64,000 nucleotides of DNA from Candidatus Microbacterium colombiense (lineage in GTDB: Bacteria; Actinomycetota; Actinomycetes; Actinomycetales; Microbacteriaceae): positions 3,410,001-3,474,000 of the forward strand of contig CP119308.1 of the NCBI GenBank assembly GCA_029203165.1. Direction: 5' to 3'. The first letter of the stretch is position 1; each line of letters starts with the position of its first letter. The notes under the pieces were generated by a model, which saw only the letters and a list, made by a program, of their open reading frames with translations, was not told the DNA's origin and did not search any database. The translations under genes and the position numbers were made by a program. This document shows, one piece after another, positions 16,405 through 25,207 of the stretch.

Positions 16405-17493
16405 TCAGACCCCCGCGCGCACGCTCTCCAGCGAGGGGTAGTCGGTGTAGCCCTCTTCGGTGCTGCCGTAGAAGAACTCCGGGCGCGGCTCGTTGAGCTC
16501 GGCCTCCGCGCTCCAGCGCTGGGCCAGGTCGGGGTTGGCGATCGCGAGACGACCGGCCGAGACGGCATCCGCCGAGCCGTCGGCGATCAGAGCCTCGGCC
16601 TCCTCGCGGGTCGTCTCGACGCCGAAGCCCGTGTTGATGATGAACGGTGCGCCTGCGGTGCGGCGGATGTGCTGCACGAACTCGCCCCGCGGCGCGGCGC
16701 TGAGCACGTCGACGAATGCGAGTCCGAGCGGTGCGAGCCCTGCGGCGACCGCGGTGTAGGTGGCGAGCACATCGGCGTCGTCCTCCTCCAGCACACCCTG
16801 GATGTTGTGCTGCGGAGACAGGCGGATGCCGGTGCGATCCGCCCCGACCGCTGCCGCGACGGCGGTGGTGACCTCGATCGCGAGGCGCGCGCGGTTCTCG
16901 GGGGATCCGCCGTACCGGTCCTCGCGGATGTTCGACACCGGCGAGAGGAACTCGTGCACGAGATAGCCGTTCGCGCCGTGCACCTCGACGCCGTCGAGTC
17001 CCGCGGCGATCGCGTTTCGCGCGGCCTGTGCGAACTGCTCGATCACGACGGGGATCTCGTCGGCGGTGAGGGCGTGCGCGACCGGGAGTTCGGCCTTGCC
17101 CTCGGGCGTGCGCGTCTCACCGGGCGCTGCCAGCGCGCTGGGCGCGACGACGCGGGGTGCGCCCGAGATCGCCGGGTGCCCCACCCGACCGCCGTGCATG
17201 AGCTGCATCACGATGGTTCCGCCGGCCTCGTGCACGGCATCCGCTATGAGTCGCCATCCCTCGATCTGCTCCGGGGTCTCGATGCCGGGCTGGCCCGGGT
17301 ACGACTTGCCCTCGACGACCGGCCAGACGCCCTCGGTGATGATGAGCCCGATGCCCGCGCGCTGCCGGTAGTACTCGACCATCGGGGCGGTGGTCACACC
17401 GTCGTCGTCCGCGCGCGTGCGCGTGGTCGGTGCCATGACGACACGGTTGGACAGCTGCAGGGCACCGAATGTGGCGGGCTCGTAAAGACTCAC
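16405..17493 (-). CDS. Old yellow enzyme-type alkene reductase (362 aa)
   Basis: An FMN- and NAD(P)H-dependent ene-reductase of the NemA/OYE family, reducing activated C=C bonds or nitro groups. Visible are SLYEPATFGALQLSNRVVMAPTTR at the N-terminus, GGTIVMQLMHGGRVGHP, the substrate-binding pair in VEVHGANGYLVHEFL (His and Asn), NIREDRYGGSPENRARL, and a C-terminal FMN phosphate site near INTGFG. The GTG at 17493 is chosen as the family start; its GGAGG site is 13 bases away and could pair with a CCTCC just before the start, which might limit translation. Confidence 0.88.
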   Translation of the reverse strand: MSLYEPATFGALQLSNRVVMAPTTRTRADDDGVTTAPMVEYYRQRAGIGLIITEGVWPVVEGKSYPGQPGIETPEQIEGWRLIADAVHEAGGTIVMQLMHGGRVGHPAISGAPRVVAPSALAAPGETRTPEGKAELPVAHALTADEIPVVIEQFAQAARNAIAAGLDGVEVHGANGYLVHEFLSPVSNIREDRYGGSPENRARLAIEVTTAVAAAVGADRTGIRLSPQHNIQGVLEEDDADVLATYTAVAAGLAPLGLAFVDVLSAAPRGEFVQHIRRTAGAPFIINTGFGVETTREEAEALIADGSADAVSAGRLAIANPDLAQRWSAEAELNEPRPEFFYGSTEEGYTDYPSLESVRAGV

Positions 17494-17545
17494 AGTGGGA
17501 GGTAAGCCTCCGGGTGAGCGGGGTATTCCCACCCACCCGGTCGTC

Positions 17546-18034
17546 TCAGCGCTTCGGCAGCTCCACGGTCTCGTTCTCGGCATCCAGGGGCTCTCCCGTG
17601 ATCTTCGACTTCACGAAGCTGAAGATCGACGCGATCCTGCCGCCGGGGCTGTCCCAGTACTCGGCCGATTCCGCCGAGAACTTCAGCAGCCCGACATCCG
17701 GGTCGTCCGGCCCGTTCGTGAACCAGGCCTCGACCGTCGGGCTCCAGAGCTCGTGCACCTTCGCCCGATCGTCGACGAGCCCGGCCGTGCCCGACAGGGA
17801 GACCCAGGCATCGTTGGAGCTCAGCGAGACGCCCACACGCTTGTCGGCGCGGAGGTCGGTGACGAAGGTGGCGCCCTTCGAGACGAGGAACCAGAGGTCT
17901 CCGTCGAACTCGGCATCCTGCACCGTGAGCGGGTGCGCCACGAGGCGATCCTCCGCGTTGCGGGTGGTGAGCATCGCGAAGCGGAAGTCCTTGATGAGTT
18001 CTGCGACCCGCTGGACGGGTGTGGTGTCGGTCAT
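17546..18034 (-). CDS. Pyridoxamine 5'-phosphate oxidase-fold protein, general stress protein 26-like (162 aa)
   Basis: A split-barrel flavin-binding protein. FRFAMLTTRNAEDRLVAHPLTVQ, DLWFLVSKGATFVTDLRADKRVGVSL and the YWDSPGGRI segment match the general stress FMN/F420-binding group (Pfam Pyridox_ox_2). The likely role is flavin or F420 binding in stress; it is probably not pyridoxine biosynthesis. The ATG at 18034 has AGAAGGGA upstream. It is transcribed in the same direction as the ene-reductase, with a 52-base gap between them. Confidence 0.85.
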   Translation of the reverse strand: MTDTTPVQRVAELIKDFRFAMLTTRNAEDRLVAHPLTVQDAEFDGDLWFLVSKGATFVTDLRADKRVGVSLSSNDAWVSLSGTAGLVDDRAKVHELWSPTVEAWFTNGPDDPDVGLLKFSAESAEYWDSPGGRIASIFSFVKSKITGEPLDAENETVELPKR

Positions 18035-18139
18035 GACGATCGTCCCTTCTGCGCCGCGGGGTGGCGGCGTCGCACACATCATCGATCGAACCGGCGGCGC
18101 CCACGAGGGGCTTGCCATCCGATCACCGCGGCGTTAGCG

Positions 18140-20242
18140 TCACCCGTTCGCGTCGTCCGCCAGCTCCCGCACGAGGTCGCGCAGCGCCGGGTCGGTCCAG
18201 TAGTCGAGGTGCCACCGCACCGGCTGCGTCGGCCGGATCGGGTCGACCGCGTCGACGTTGCGGATGTGCTTCTTCGCCTTCCACACCTCGGGCCAGAGCG
18301 GACTGCCGATCGGATCCGTCAGGCGCCAGACGTTGGCCCACACGTGCGTCCTGCCCAGCACCACGCGGGTCTGATCGTCGTTGAAGTGACGGGGGAAGAA
18401 CGTCGAGTACAGCGTGAGCAGCGGCGAACCGCTGGTCACGAAGCGCACCCGGCCGCCGAGGTCGTTGACGTGCCGCAGATACCAGTAGCCGATCACGGTG
18501 CCCTGCGAGTGACCGGAGTAGATGATCGGCCCCTGCCAGTCGGTCAGCGTCTTGTCGAGCTCGCTCACCACGATCTCGCGGTAGCTGAGACCGGCGAGCG
18601 GATGCCAGGCGATCGGGAAGAAGCCGAGCACGTCGGCGACCGAGTCGAAGAACTCGCGCACGACACGGATGCGCCCGACGAACAGCGCGAACACGATCGC
18701 GAGGATGCCGAGCACGAGCGCGATCGAGAGCAGCCAGGTGGCCAGCCCGTTGTCCCAGGTGGAGGTGTCGACGACCCGGGGGATGCCGTTCGTGAAGCCG
18801 ACACTCACATCGTCGAGCTCACTGTCGACGAGCCACAGCGAGGCGATGACGCCGAGCCACAGCACCCCGGTGACCGGAACGATCAGCCAGAGCCGGTCGG
18901 GAAGTCGGGAGATCATGATGTGGATGAAGCGGAAGCCCCGCCATGTCCACCGGGTCGGCGCGGTGAGATCGGGCAGCCAGGGTCGCGCCGCCGACGCCTC
19001 GTTCGCCGACCCCTTGCCCGCGCTGCAGACCGCGAACACGAGCACGAAGAGCACCAGCCCGGCGATCGCGATCGCCGGCATCAGGTTCGCGAGCGAGAAG
19101 GTGCGCAGGTTCAGGTCGTACGACGAGACGACGAGGTGCGGCTGCGGGGCCAGCCGGTGGATCGACGATCGCCAGTCCGGGTTCAGCGCCAGCAGCGGGT
19201 ACAGCGCCCAGTAGACCCATTCGATCCCCATCCGCAGCGCCGCCCCGTACCCCGAGAGCAGGAGCCAGCTCCCGGTCACGAGGATGCTCGCCCCCACTGC
19301 ACTCGCCGGTCCCCGAGTCATCCGGCCCTTCGCAGAACGGGCGAGGATCGCCGCGCGGATCAGCAGCACGCACCCGAGCACCACGCTGAGGGCGAGACCG
19401 CACACGAGCACGATCGACAGGACGTCCGGATGCGTCGTGATCACGGACCAGTTGTCCTCGCCTCGGAAGCACGCGGGCACCTCGGTCACGTCGACCTGGC
19501 ATCGGCTGTCCGCGCTCCAGTACGCGAAGGGCCCGGTCCCGGTGAGGAAGGCGCCGAAGTCGACCTCCGTCGTCAGGGTCTGCCCGGGGCGGTACACGCG
19601 CAACGCGGCGGCCACGGCGAGGATCGCGACGATGTGGATGACACCCACCCACGGTGGCGAATAGGCGCCCCGGCCGCGATCCGCCCCCACCCCGCGCAGC
19701 CCGAACTGGCGCGCGAGGATCGTGAGCACGAGCACCGCCGCAGCGGCACCGACGATCAGGGTCGACGCGAGTCCGGGGTCATAGCCGACCGGCGACACGT
19801 GCCCCACGATCGTCTCGAGGATCGCGATCAACCACACCAGCGCGATGCACGAGATCGCGACGCCCTGGATCGCGGACACGGCGACCACGGTGGTATCGCG
19901 CTTCGGTTCCGCGTCGCTCGACGCACCTGATCGTGACTCGCCCCGACGCCATCCCATCTCGGCGGCGACGTTGAGGAAGGTGAACGGGAGGGCTCCATAC
20001 CAGAGCGGCCCGGTGAGCCCGCGGTTCGCGCGCGACCAGTTGAAGAGCCACAGGGTCGTCTTCTCCGGCACACCGCCGACCACGAAGGTGTCGGTCATCG
20101 ACGACCCCTTCAAGGGCAGCCGCTCCCCCTTGCCCAGCGACGAGTAGTCGTTCTGCCGGTTCACCCCGTGCACGCGGATCTCGAGCACGCCTTCCCGATC
20201 GGCGGCGGACTCGACGGACTCTTCCCGATTCTCGACGTACAT
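18140..20242 (-). CDS. Polytopic membrane protein with split alpha/beta-hydrolase motifs (700 aa)
   Basis: Not a characterised family. Near the N-terminus LEIRVHGVN (about residues 20-28) resembles the first strand and oxyanion loop of lipase-like hydrolases. About 400 residues with some eight membrane segments follow. Near the C-terminus IIYSGHSQGTVIGYWYL holds a GxSxG nucleophile elbow (about residues 577-581), with WHLDYW near the end as a possible His. The hydrolase fold appears to be interrupted by a membrane domain. GAGGTGG before the ATG at 20242 supports the start. It is divergent from the ThrE-like exporter. A lipase or acyltransferase acting at the membrane is possible but unproven. 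Confidence 0.75.
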   Translation of the reverse strand: MYVENREESVESAADREGVLEIRVHGVNRQNDYSSLGKGERLPLKGSSMTDTFVVGGVPEKTTLWLFNWSRANRGLTGPLWYGALPFTFLNVAAEMGWRRGESRSGASSDAEPKRDTTVVAVSAIQGVAISCIALVWLIAILETIVGHVSPVGYDPGLASTLIVGAAAAVLVLTILARQFGLRGVGADRGRGAYSPPWVGVIHIVAILAVAAALRVYRPGQTLTTEVDFGAFLTGTGPFAYWSADSRCQVDVTEVPACFRGEDNWSVITTHPDVLSIVLVCGLALSVVLGCVLLIRAAILARSAKGRMTRGPASAVGASILVTGSWLLLSGYGAALRMGIEWVYWALYPLLALNPDWRSSIHRLAPQPHLVVSSYDLNLRTFSLANLMPAIAIAGLVLFVLVFAVCSAGKGSANEASAARPWLPDLTAPTRWTWRGFRFIHIMISRLPDRLWLIVPVTGVLWLGVIASLWLVDSELDDVSVGFTNGIPRVVDTSTWDNGLATWLLSIALVLGILAIVFALFVGRIRVVREFFDSVADVLGFFPIAWHPLAGLSYREIVVSELDKTLTDWQGPIIYSGHSQGTVIGYWYLRHVNDLGGRVRFVTSGSPLLTLYSTFFPRHFNDDQTRVVLGRTHVWANVWRLTDPIGSPLWPEVWKAKKHIRNVDAVDPIRPTQPVRWHLDYWTDPALRDLVRELADDANG

Positions 20243-20455
20243 CGCCCACCTCTTCCGATTCGGACGGAGGGTCTGCCCTCCGTCCCCCAGGAGCGGGCAG
20301 GCCACAGCGAGGCGAATCTCTTCCCCAGTGTTCGGCGCACATCGTGATGACGCCGTGTGAGCAAGAAGATAGACCCGCCAGGGGGCTGTGTCCAGAGTCA
20401 TTCGCGCGAAGGCTCCGGGTCGCGCGAACCCGAGCGTCCCGGAGAGAATGGATGC

Positions 20456-21856
20456 ATGTCCCCGAAGCCCCCGCGGCGACTGCTCGCCTCCGTCCGCAGG
20501 ATCGTGCACACCGACCCCGCATCCGTCGCGCCCACCGAGGCGATGCCGGTGATCGACGAGCGCATGGTGCCGCGTGTGCTCGACCTCGCGACCCGCCTCG
20601 GTGAGGCGATGTTCGCCGTCGGAGCGTCGGCACACGAGGTCACCCTCGCGATCACGCGCGTCTGCGACGCCTACGGCATGCGCGGGGTGCAGGTCGACGT
20701 GACGTACAACTCGATCACCGTCTCGTTCCACCTCAGCGGGGAGGTCTGGCCCGAGACCCTGGTGCGCGTCGTGCGGGTCGCGGCTCCCGATCACGCGAAG
20801 CTCCAACGGGTGCAGGCGCTGGTCTCCGACATCCGCGGCGGGCTCGATCTGGAGTCGGCCCGCACCGCGTTCCGGGTGATCCGCCGGGTGCCTTTCCGCT
20901 ACCAACAGCCCGTCGTCGTGGTCGCCCGCGCGATGCTCGCCGTCGGCGTCAGCATCCTGCTCGGCGCCTCGCCGATCATCGTCGGGCTCACCTTCATCGC
21001 AGCCCTCGGGGCGGCCGTCACCCAGGCCGGACTCGCGCGGCTGCGGGTGCCCCTGTTCTTCAGTCAGATCGCCGGAGGTTTCGTGACCACCGTGGTCGCG
21101 GTCGCCGTGTCGGCGCTGGGAGCCGCGGGGATCGAACCGTTCGTCGGCATCCGCCCCTCCATCATCGTGGCCTCCGGCATCGTGCTCATGCTCGCGGGGC
21201 TCACCGTGGTCGGCGCCGCGCAGGACGCGATCGACGGCTTCGCGCTCACCGCGGGTGGGCGCATCCTCGACCTCACGATGCAGACGCTCGGCGTGGTGAT
21301 CGGCATCCTCGTCGGGCTCGAACTCGGCGGGGTGCTCGGCTTCACGATGGACCTGCCCGACGACCCCGCCCCGTTCGGGCCGTTGCTGAGCGTGTTCGCC
21401 GGCGCCATCATCATCGCCGTCGCGGTGGCGGTCTTCAACGGCGGCGGCATCCGGATCATCCTCGTCAGCGCGCTGCTCAGTGCGATCACGATCGCCGGGT
21501 ACACCGTCGGGACGGCGCTGAACCTGCACCCGGCGGCTGCGAGTGCGATCGGCGCGCTCCTTGCGAGCTTCATCGGTGTGCTGATCGCGCACAATCTGCA
21601 CGTTCCATCCGTGGCGGTGACGACGGCAGCGATCGTGCCACTCGTGCCCGGTGTCGCGGTGTTCCAGGGGCTGCTCGAGATGGTGCACACCGGCGGCTCC
21701 GCGTCAGACGTCGTCGGTGCGGGCAGCTCGCTCATCTACGCCGCGGTGATCGGCGTCGGCCTCGCCTCGGGCGCATCGCTGGGCCTCTACCTCGGCACCC
21801 CCGTGCGCGCCACCCTCGGCAGCGTGACGAAGACCCGCGCCCGCGTGCGGCGCTGA
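20456..21856 (+). CDS. ThrE-like threonine/serine exporter family protein (466 aa)
   Basis: The N-terminal part is the ThrE/DUF1212 domain (LATRLGEAMFAVGASAHEVTLAITRVCDAYG and VQVDVTYNSITVSF) followed by about ten membrane helices. The C-terminal half is the ThrE_2-like part (PSVAVTTAAIVPLVPGVAVFQGLLEM). ThrE of Corynebacterium exports threonine and serine with the proton gradient; the same role is likely here. The ATG at 20456 is preceded by GGAGAG; a longer in-frame extension upstream lacks a ribosome binding site. Confidence 0.88.
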   Translation: MSPKPPRRLLASVRRIVHTDPASVAPTEAMPVIDERMVPRVLDLATRLGEAMFAVGASAHEVTLAITRVCDAYGMRGVQVDVTYNSITVSFHLSGEVWPETLVRVVRVAAPDHAKLQRVQALVSDIRGGLDLESARTAFRVIRRVPFRYQQPVVVVARAMLAVGVSILLGASPIIVGLTFIAALGAAVTQAGLARLRVPLFFSQIAGGFVTTVVAVAVSALGAAGIEPFVGIRPSIIVASGIVLMLAGLTVVGAAQDAIDGFALTAGGRILDLTMQTLGVVIGILVGLELGGVLGFTMDLPDDPAPFGPLLSVFAGAIIIAVAVAVFNGGGIRIILVSALLSAITIAGYTVGTALNLHPAAASAIGALLASFIGVLIAHNLHVPSVAVTTAAIVPLVPGVAVFQGLLEMVHTGGSASDVVGAGSSLIYAAVIGVGLASGASLGLYLGTPVRATLGSVTKTRARVRR

Positions 21857-21868
21857 GGCGCCCGGAGG

Positions 21869-22279
21869 TCAGTTGATGATCTCGCCGCGCTCGTCGGCCC
21901 GGAGCTCGGCCAGACGCGCGTGCCAGCCGGCGAGCGCCTCGGGCGTCAACCGGGTCCAGTCCGTGACCTCGCCCGTGACCCGCAACGGCTCAGCACTGCG
22001 GTAGGAGCGTGTGGGATTGCCCGGGAACTTCTTGTCGGTCACGTTCGGGTCGTTCTCGAACGGGCCGGTCGGCTCGACGAGGTAGACGCGCGGCTCCCGG
22101 TCTCCGGGCGCCAGCTCTGCCGCCAACCCCGCTCCCCCGGGCAGCGCGGTGAAGTACACGTGGTTCATCACGACCTCGGGGCGGTAGTTCGAGTTGAACC
22201 CCGCGGTCAGCAGATCGCCGCCCCGCAGGTCCGCCTTGGTGCCGTGATAGAACGGGCCCTCATCCAGTGTCTGACTCAC
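21869..22279 (-). CDS. arr: Rifampin ADP-ribosyltransferase (136 aa)
   Basis: Inactivates rifampin by transferring ADP-ribose from NAD+. Near-canonical Arr sequence: GPFYHGTKADLRGGDLLTAG, NYRPEVVMNHVYFTAL, and VYLVEPTGPFENDPNVTDKK followed by FPGNPTRSYRS, including the active-site His, Tyr and Asp region. Full length. The GTG start at 22279 lies six bases from a TAGGCT -10 box (22286-22291), so it should be expressed from a leaderless mRNA. Chromosomal arr genes are common in environmental actinobacteria; nothing here suggests recent acquisition. Confidence 0.93.
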   Translation of the reverse strand: MSQTLDEGPFYHGTKADLRGGDLLTAGFNSNYRPEVVMNHVYFTALPGGAGLAAELAPGDREPRVYLVEPTGPFENDPNVTDKKFPGNPTRSYRSAEPLRVTGEVTDWTRLTPEALAGWHARLAELRADERGEIIN

Positions 22280-22285
22280 CCCGAC

Positions 22286-22291
22286 AGCCTA
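22286..22291 (-). promoter_or_regulatory. -10 box of arr (leaderless)
   Basis: TAGGCT on the minus strand, separated from the GTG start by six bases. The same hexamer at the same distance precedes the GNAT gene at 36651-37154. Confidence 0.55.
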
Positions 22292-22319
22292 GGCGGGTGC
22301 GGCGTCAGCGCGAGGCTCG

Positions 22320-22370
22320 GTCATGAGAGGCGCCGTCATGAGAGGCGCCGTCATGAGGCGCCGTCATGAG
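22320..22370 (+). repeat. Tandem 15-bp repeat GTCATGAGAGGCGCC
   Basis: Two perfect copies (22320-22334, 22335-22349), a 13-base copy lacking AG (22350-22362) and a partial fourth (22363-22370). It lies between arr and the divergent membrane protein gene, in front of that gene's likely start. It creates extra in-frame ATG codons, so the start of the downstream gene is hard to fix. Confidence 0.85.
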
Positions 22371-22382
22371 ACGATGCCCGGG

Positions 22383-23276
22383 ATGGATATCGCGCTCGAA
22401 GAAGAACTCCGCTCGCTCCGTGCTCGCGCCTACGGGCCGAAGGCGGACATCTCGCAGGATGCCGCCGCACTCCGCCGTCTCGACGAGCTGGAGACGCTGC
22501 GGCGCGAACGGATCACGGCGCCGATCGCGCCCACCGCCGACGCCGGAGAGCTGCCGGAGGACGACCTCTGGGACGAGACCGACAGGGAGGTGCGCGCGCT
22601 CTTCGCGCCTGCGCCCGAGGCGAACCCGGAACCCGGCGCGATGCACGGTCAGGTGCTCGCCGCGCCGACGGACTCCGCGGATGCCGCGCACCCGGCCACC
22701 GACCGCACGCCGCGCCGTCGACGACTGCTGTGGGTCGCATCCCTCGTCGCCGCTGCCGTCGGCGGCGCGGGCCTCACCGCGGCCGTCGGCGTCATGCTCC
22801 CCGTCTCGACGTCATCGGGCGCTCCGCAGATCGCCACGTTGGAGGCGAACTCGTCGATCACGATCCCTCAGGGGTTCTTCGGTGCGGCCGCCGACACCCA
22901 AGCCTTCGAGTTCCACGGACTGACCCTGTTCCAGAACGTGAACAACGGAATCTTCGGCAACGGCAGCGCGTCGAGCGACCCGACGTCGAGCTGCTTCGTC
23001 GTGCTGGGAAGCGACCAGGTTCCGGCCCCGGAGGAATTCGACTCGTCTTCCTGGGGATATGAGGGACCGGTCTATTCCGCGTGCAGCACCGGGGTGTTCC
23101 CCGCCGCGGTCTCCGTGCCGTTCGACGGCGACTCCCCCGAAGAGCTGAGCGCGCAGTTCCCCTCCGGTCGTGCGCTGCAGTTCGTGCTCGACGGCGACCG
23201 GATCGGCGTCTTCCTCGACAGCAAGCCCGCGAGCACGCCCGAGAGCACCCCCGGCAGCGAGTCCGCCGGCGAGTAG
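22383..23276 (+). CDS. Single-pass membrane protein of unknown function (297 aa)
   Basis: The first 115 residues are cytoplasmic, charged and helical (DIALEEELRSLRARAYGPKA) with many Ala/Asp/Glu. One membrane helix, RLLWVASLVAAAVGGAGL, follows a basic RRRR stretch at about residue 115. The extracytoplasmic part has two Cys that could pair (in SCFVVLG and YSACSTG). No known domain is recognised. The start is uncertain: the ATG at 22383 begins the conserved-looking part; ATGs at 22374 and further up in the tandem repeat are alternatives without good ribosome binding sites. Confidence 0.65.
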   Translation: MDIALEEELRSLRARAYGPKADISQDAAALRRLDELETLRRERITAPIAPTADAGELPEDDLWDETDREVRALFAPAPEANPEPGAMHGQVLAAPTDSADAAHPATDRTPRRRRLLWVASLVAAAVGGAGLTAAVGVMLPVSTSSGAPQIATLEANSSITIPQGFFGAAADTQAFEFHGLTLFQNVNNGIFGNGSASSDPTSSCFVVLGSDQVPAPEEFDSSSWGYEGPVYSACSTGVFPAAVSVPFDGDSPEELSAQFPSGRALQFVLDGDRIGVFLDSKPASTPESTPGSESAGE

Positions 23277-23296
23277 CCTCGCAGACCGGCCGCGGC

Positions 23297-23803
23297 TCAG
23301 GTCGTGACGGCCGTGATCACGGCGGGAGCGACACCGGGGCGCCCCACCGCCGACACTGTCAGCGTGCCGGTGACCGGGGGCGGCGTGGATCCCGGGTACT
23401 GCACGGTCAGGGTCAGGGTCGAGGTGCTCTCCCCCGGCGCGGCGCTGCCTGTCCACACCACGACGAGCGTCGAGCTGTCGCCCGAGACCAACTGCCACGC
23501 TCCGGCGCCGGCCAGTCCGACCACGAATCCGCCGGCCGACATCCCCGAGACGCTGAGCGTGAGTGAAGTGAGGGGCACCGACGAGACGTTCCTGGCCGTC
23601 ACGTAGGCGAATCCGGGGAAGACATTGGCCGGCGGGAGTGTGACCGTGCTGCTCACCGGCAGGGACAGCTCGATGGGCGCGGCGGCTGCGCTCGCGGCGG
23701 CGAGGGGCGCGGCGACGGCCACGGCGATGACGGGCACCGCCCATGCGGCGGAGGCGATGACGGAGCGACGCGAGAGTGACCGTGACTCATTTTGGTTGAA
23801 CAC
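23297..23803 (-). CDS. Exported protein with a twin-arginine-like signal (168 aa)
   Basis: The N-terminus has LSRRSVIASAAWAVPVIAVA ending in AAASAAAAP, a twin-Arg type signal with an AxA-like cleavage region. The mature part is about 125 residues, rich in Ser, Thr, Val and Gly, and looks like a beta-sandwich (repeated LTSLTLSVSG, STLTLTVQYPG and GTLTVSAVG patterns). No enzyme motif. The GTG at 23803 lies six bases from TAGGTT, so a leaderless transcript is likely. A secreted adhesion-type or structural domain is possible; function unknown. Confidence 0.68.
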   Translation of the reverse strand: MFNQNESRSLSRRSVIASAAWAVPVIAVAVAAPLAAASAAAAPIELSLPVSSTVTLPPANVFPGFAYVTARNVSSVPLTSLTLSVSGMSAGGFVVGLAGAGAWQLVSGDSSTLVVVWTGSAAPGESTSTLTLTVQYPGSTPPPVTGTLTVSAVGRPGVAPAVITAVTT

Positions 23804-23837
23804 GCATTCAACCTATATGCAGAGGGTGCCCATCCGG

Positions 23838-25136
23838 TCACTCCTGGGGAGGGTCCTCCCTGCGAACGGCCGCCGGAACTCCCCGATCGAGAGGCACCAC
23901 GGTGTTCAAGACGACGAGCGCGATCGCACCGACCGTCGCGATCACTGCGGGGATCCAGAAGAGGTGCGGGAGACCGAGCCAGGTCGACCCCACGCTGCCG
24001 AGGAAGCCTCCCACCGCCGCATTGATCGCGTAGGCGCTGAGGAAGACACTGGTCGCCATGCCCACCCGCGTCGGCACAAGCCGCTGCGCGACCGTGATCC
24101 CGAGCACGCCGAAGGTCGCGATCACTCCCGCCATGAGCAGTTGCCCGAGCACGAGGGGGACGATGTGCGGGGTGACCCACCCGGCCGAGGCGTACGACGC
24201 GTGCGCCGCGATCGCCATCAGCGCGCCGACCATGAGCACGCGGGTGACGCCGAATCTGCTGGCGAGCCGGGCGGCCAGCGGCATGAGGAGAACCTCGATG
24301 AGGGGCTGCAGGCCGATGATCGCACCGCGGATGCCGGGGTCCATGCGCAGCTCGCCGTCCATGTAGAGCGGCAGATAGGCGAGCTTGACCGTCTCGCCGC
24401 ACATGATGAGCACGTAGATGCCGGTGAAGATCATCAGCGGCACCAGTGAGCGCTGCGCCCTCCTCACGTGCGTCGGCGCGAGGTGCGCGACGGCGGCCGC
24501 GCGCGCTTCGGCGGTGGGCGACTTCACCCCGAGCAGAGGGACGATCGACAGCAGCACGCTGATCCCGGTCACGAGCAGGAGGGGCCGCAGTCCGATCACG
24601 GTTCCGAGCACCGCGCCGATGACCGGTCCGACGATCCATCCGAAGGCCATCGCCATGCGCATCAGCGCGACGACCTCGTTGTCGGCCGGCGTGGGAGAGC
24701 GGGTGAGTTCGTCCCGCACGGCGGCCTGCAGCTGTGCGGCACCTGCGCCGGCCGTGCTCAGCAGCAGCATGTTGATGACGAACGGCATCCACGGCTGCAT
24801 CGCGAACGCCATGAGCACCCACCCGGCGAAGCCCAGGAGCGCACAGATCTGGAACACCAGCAGTCGCGAACCGGCCCGATCGGAGAGCGACCCCACGATG
24901 AAGCCGGCGATCGGGGCGGCCAGGTTGGTCAGGAAGTACAGCCCCGCCTGGGCCGGGGTGAGGTGGAGCTCGCCGACGAGGAACAGCGTGATCTGCGGGA
25001 TCGTCACCGAGATGCCGATACCCGAGATGACGAGGCTGACGAAGGCCCCGCGCAGCAACCGCGAGCGCAGGATGTAGTGCGAGGCGGAGATCGGTGGGAC
25101 CGCGGGCTCGCCGGTCTCGGAGTGCGCAGCCGTCAC
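23838..25136 (-). CDS. MFS transporter, sugar-efflux (Set)-like (432 aa)
   Basis: Twelve hydrophobic segments with the MFS loop between helices 2 and 3 (GFIVGSLSDRAGSRL) and its repeat in the second half (LMPLAARLASRFGVTRVL). The N-terminal pattern FLVGELHLTPAQAGLYFLTNL resembles SetA-type sugar efflux proteins, but drug efflux cannot be excluded. I chose the GTG at 25136 because GAGG lies nine bases upstream; an ATG nine bases earlier would have that site directly touching it. It stands alone between the exported protein gene and vapBC. Confidence 0.82.
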   Translation of the reverse strand: MTAAHSETGEPAVPPISASHYILRSRLLRGAFVSLVISGIGISVTIPQITLFLVGELHLTPAQAGLYFLTNLAAPIAGFIVGSLSDRAGSRLLVFQICALLGFAGWVLMAFAMQPWMPFVINMLLLSTAGAGAAQLQAAVRDELTRSPTPADNEVVALMRMAMAFGWIVGPVIGAVLGTVIGLRPLLLVTGISVLLSIVPLLGVKSPTAEARAAAVAHLAPTHVRRAQRSLVPLMIFTGIYVLIMCGETVKLAYLPLYMDGELRMDPGIRGAIIGLQPLIEVLLMPLAARLASRFGVTRVLMVGALMAIAAHASYASAGWVTPHIVPLVLGQLLMAGVIATFGVLGITVAQRLVPTRVGMATSVFLSAYAINAAVGGFLGSVGSTWLGLPHLFWIPAVIATVGAIALVVLNTVVPLDRGVPAAVRREDPPQE

Positions 25137-25207
25137 GCGGAACATCCTCGCTTGCAGGGGTGGGGAAACCACATGATACCAAGAAGGACCGGTGGACTGA
25201 TTCCGGA

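Noticed and set aside
17495..19930. An 811-codon plus-strand open frame
   Set aside because: It lies opposite the pyridoxamine-oxidase-fold and membrane hydrolase genes and translates to Arg/Gly/Asp/His-rich sequence without hydrophobic pattern or motifs.
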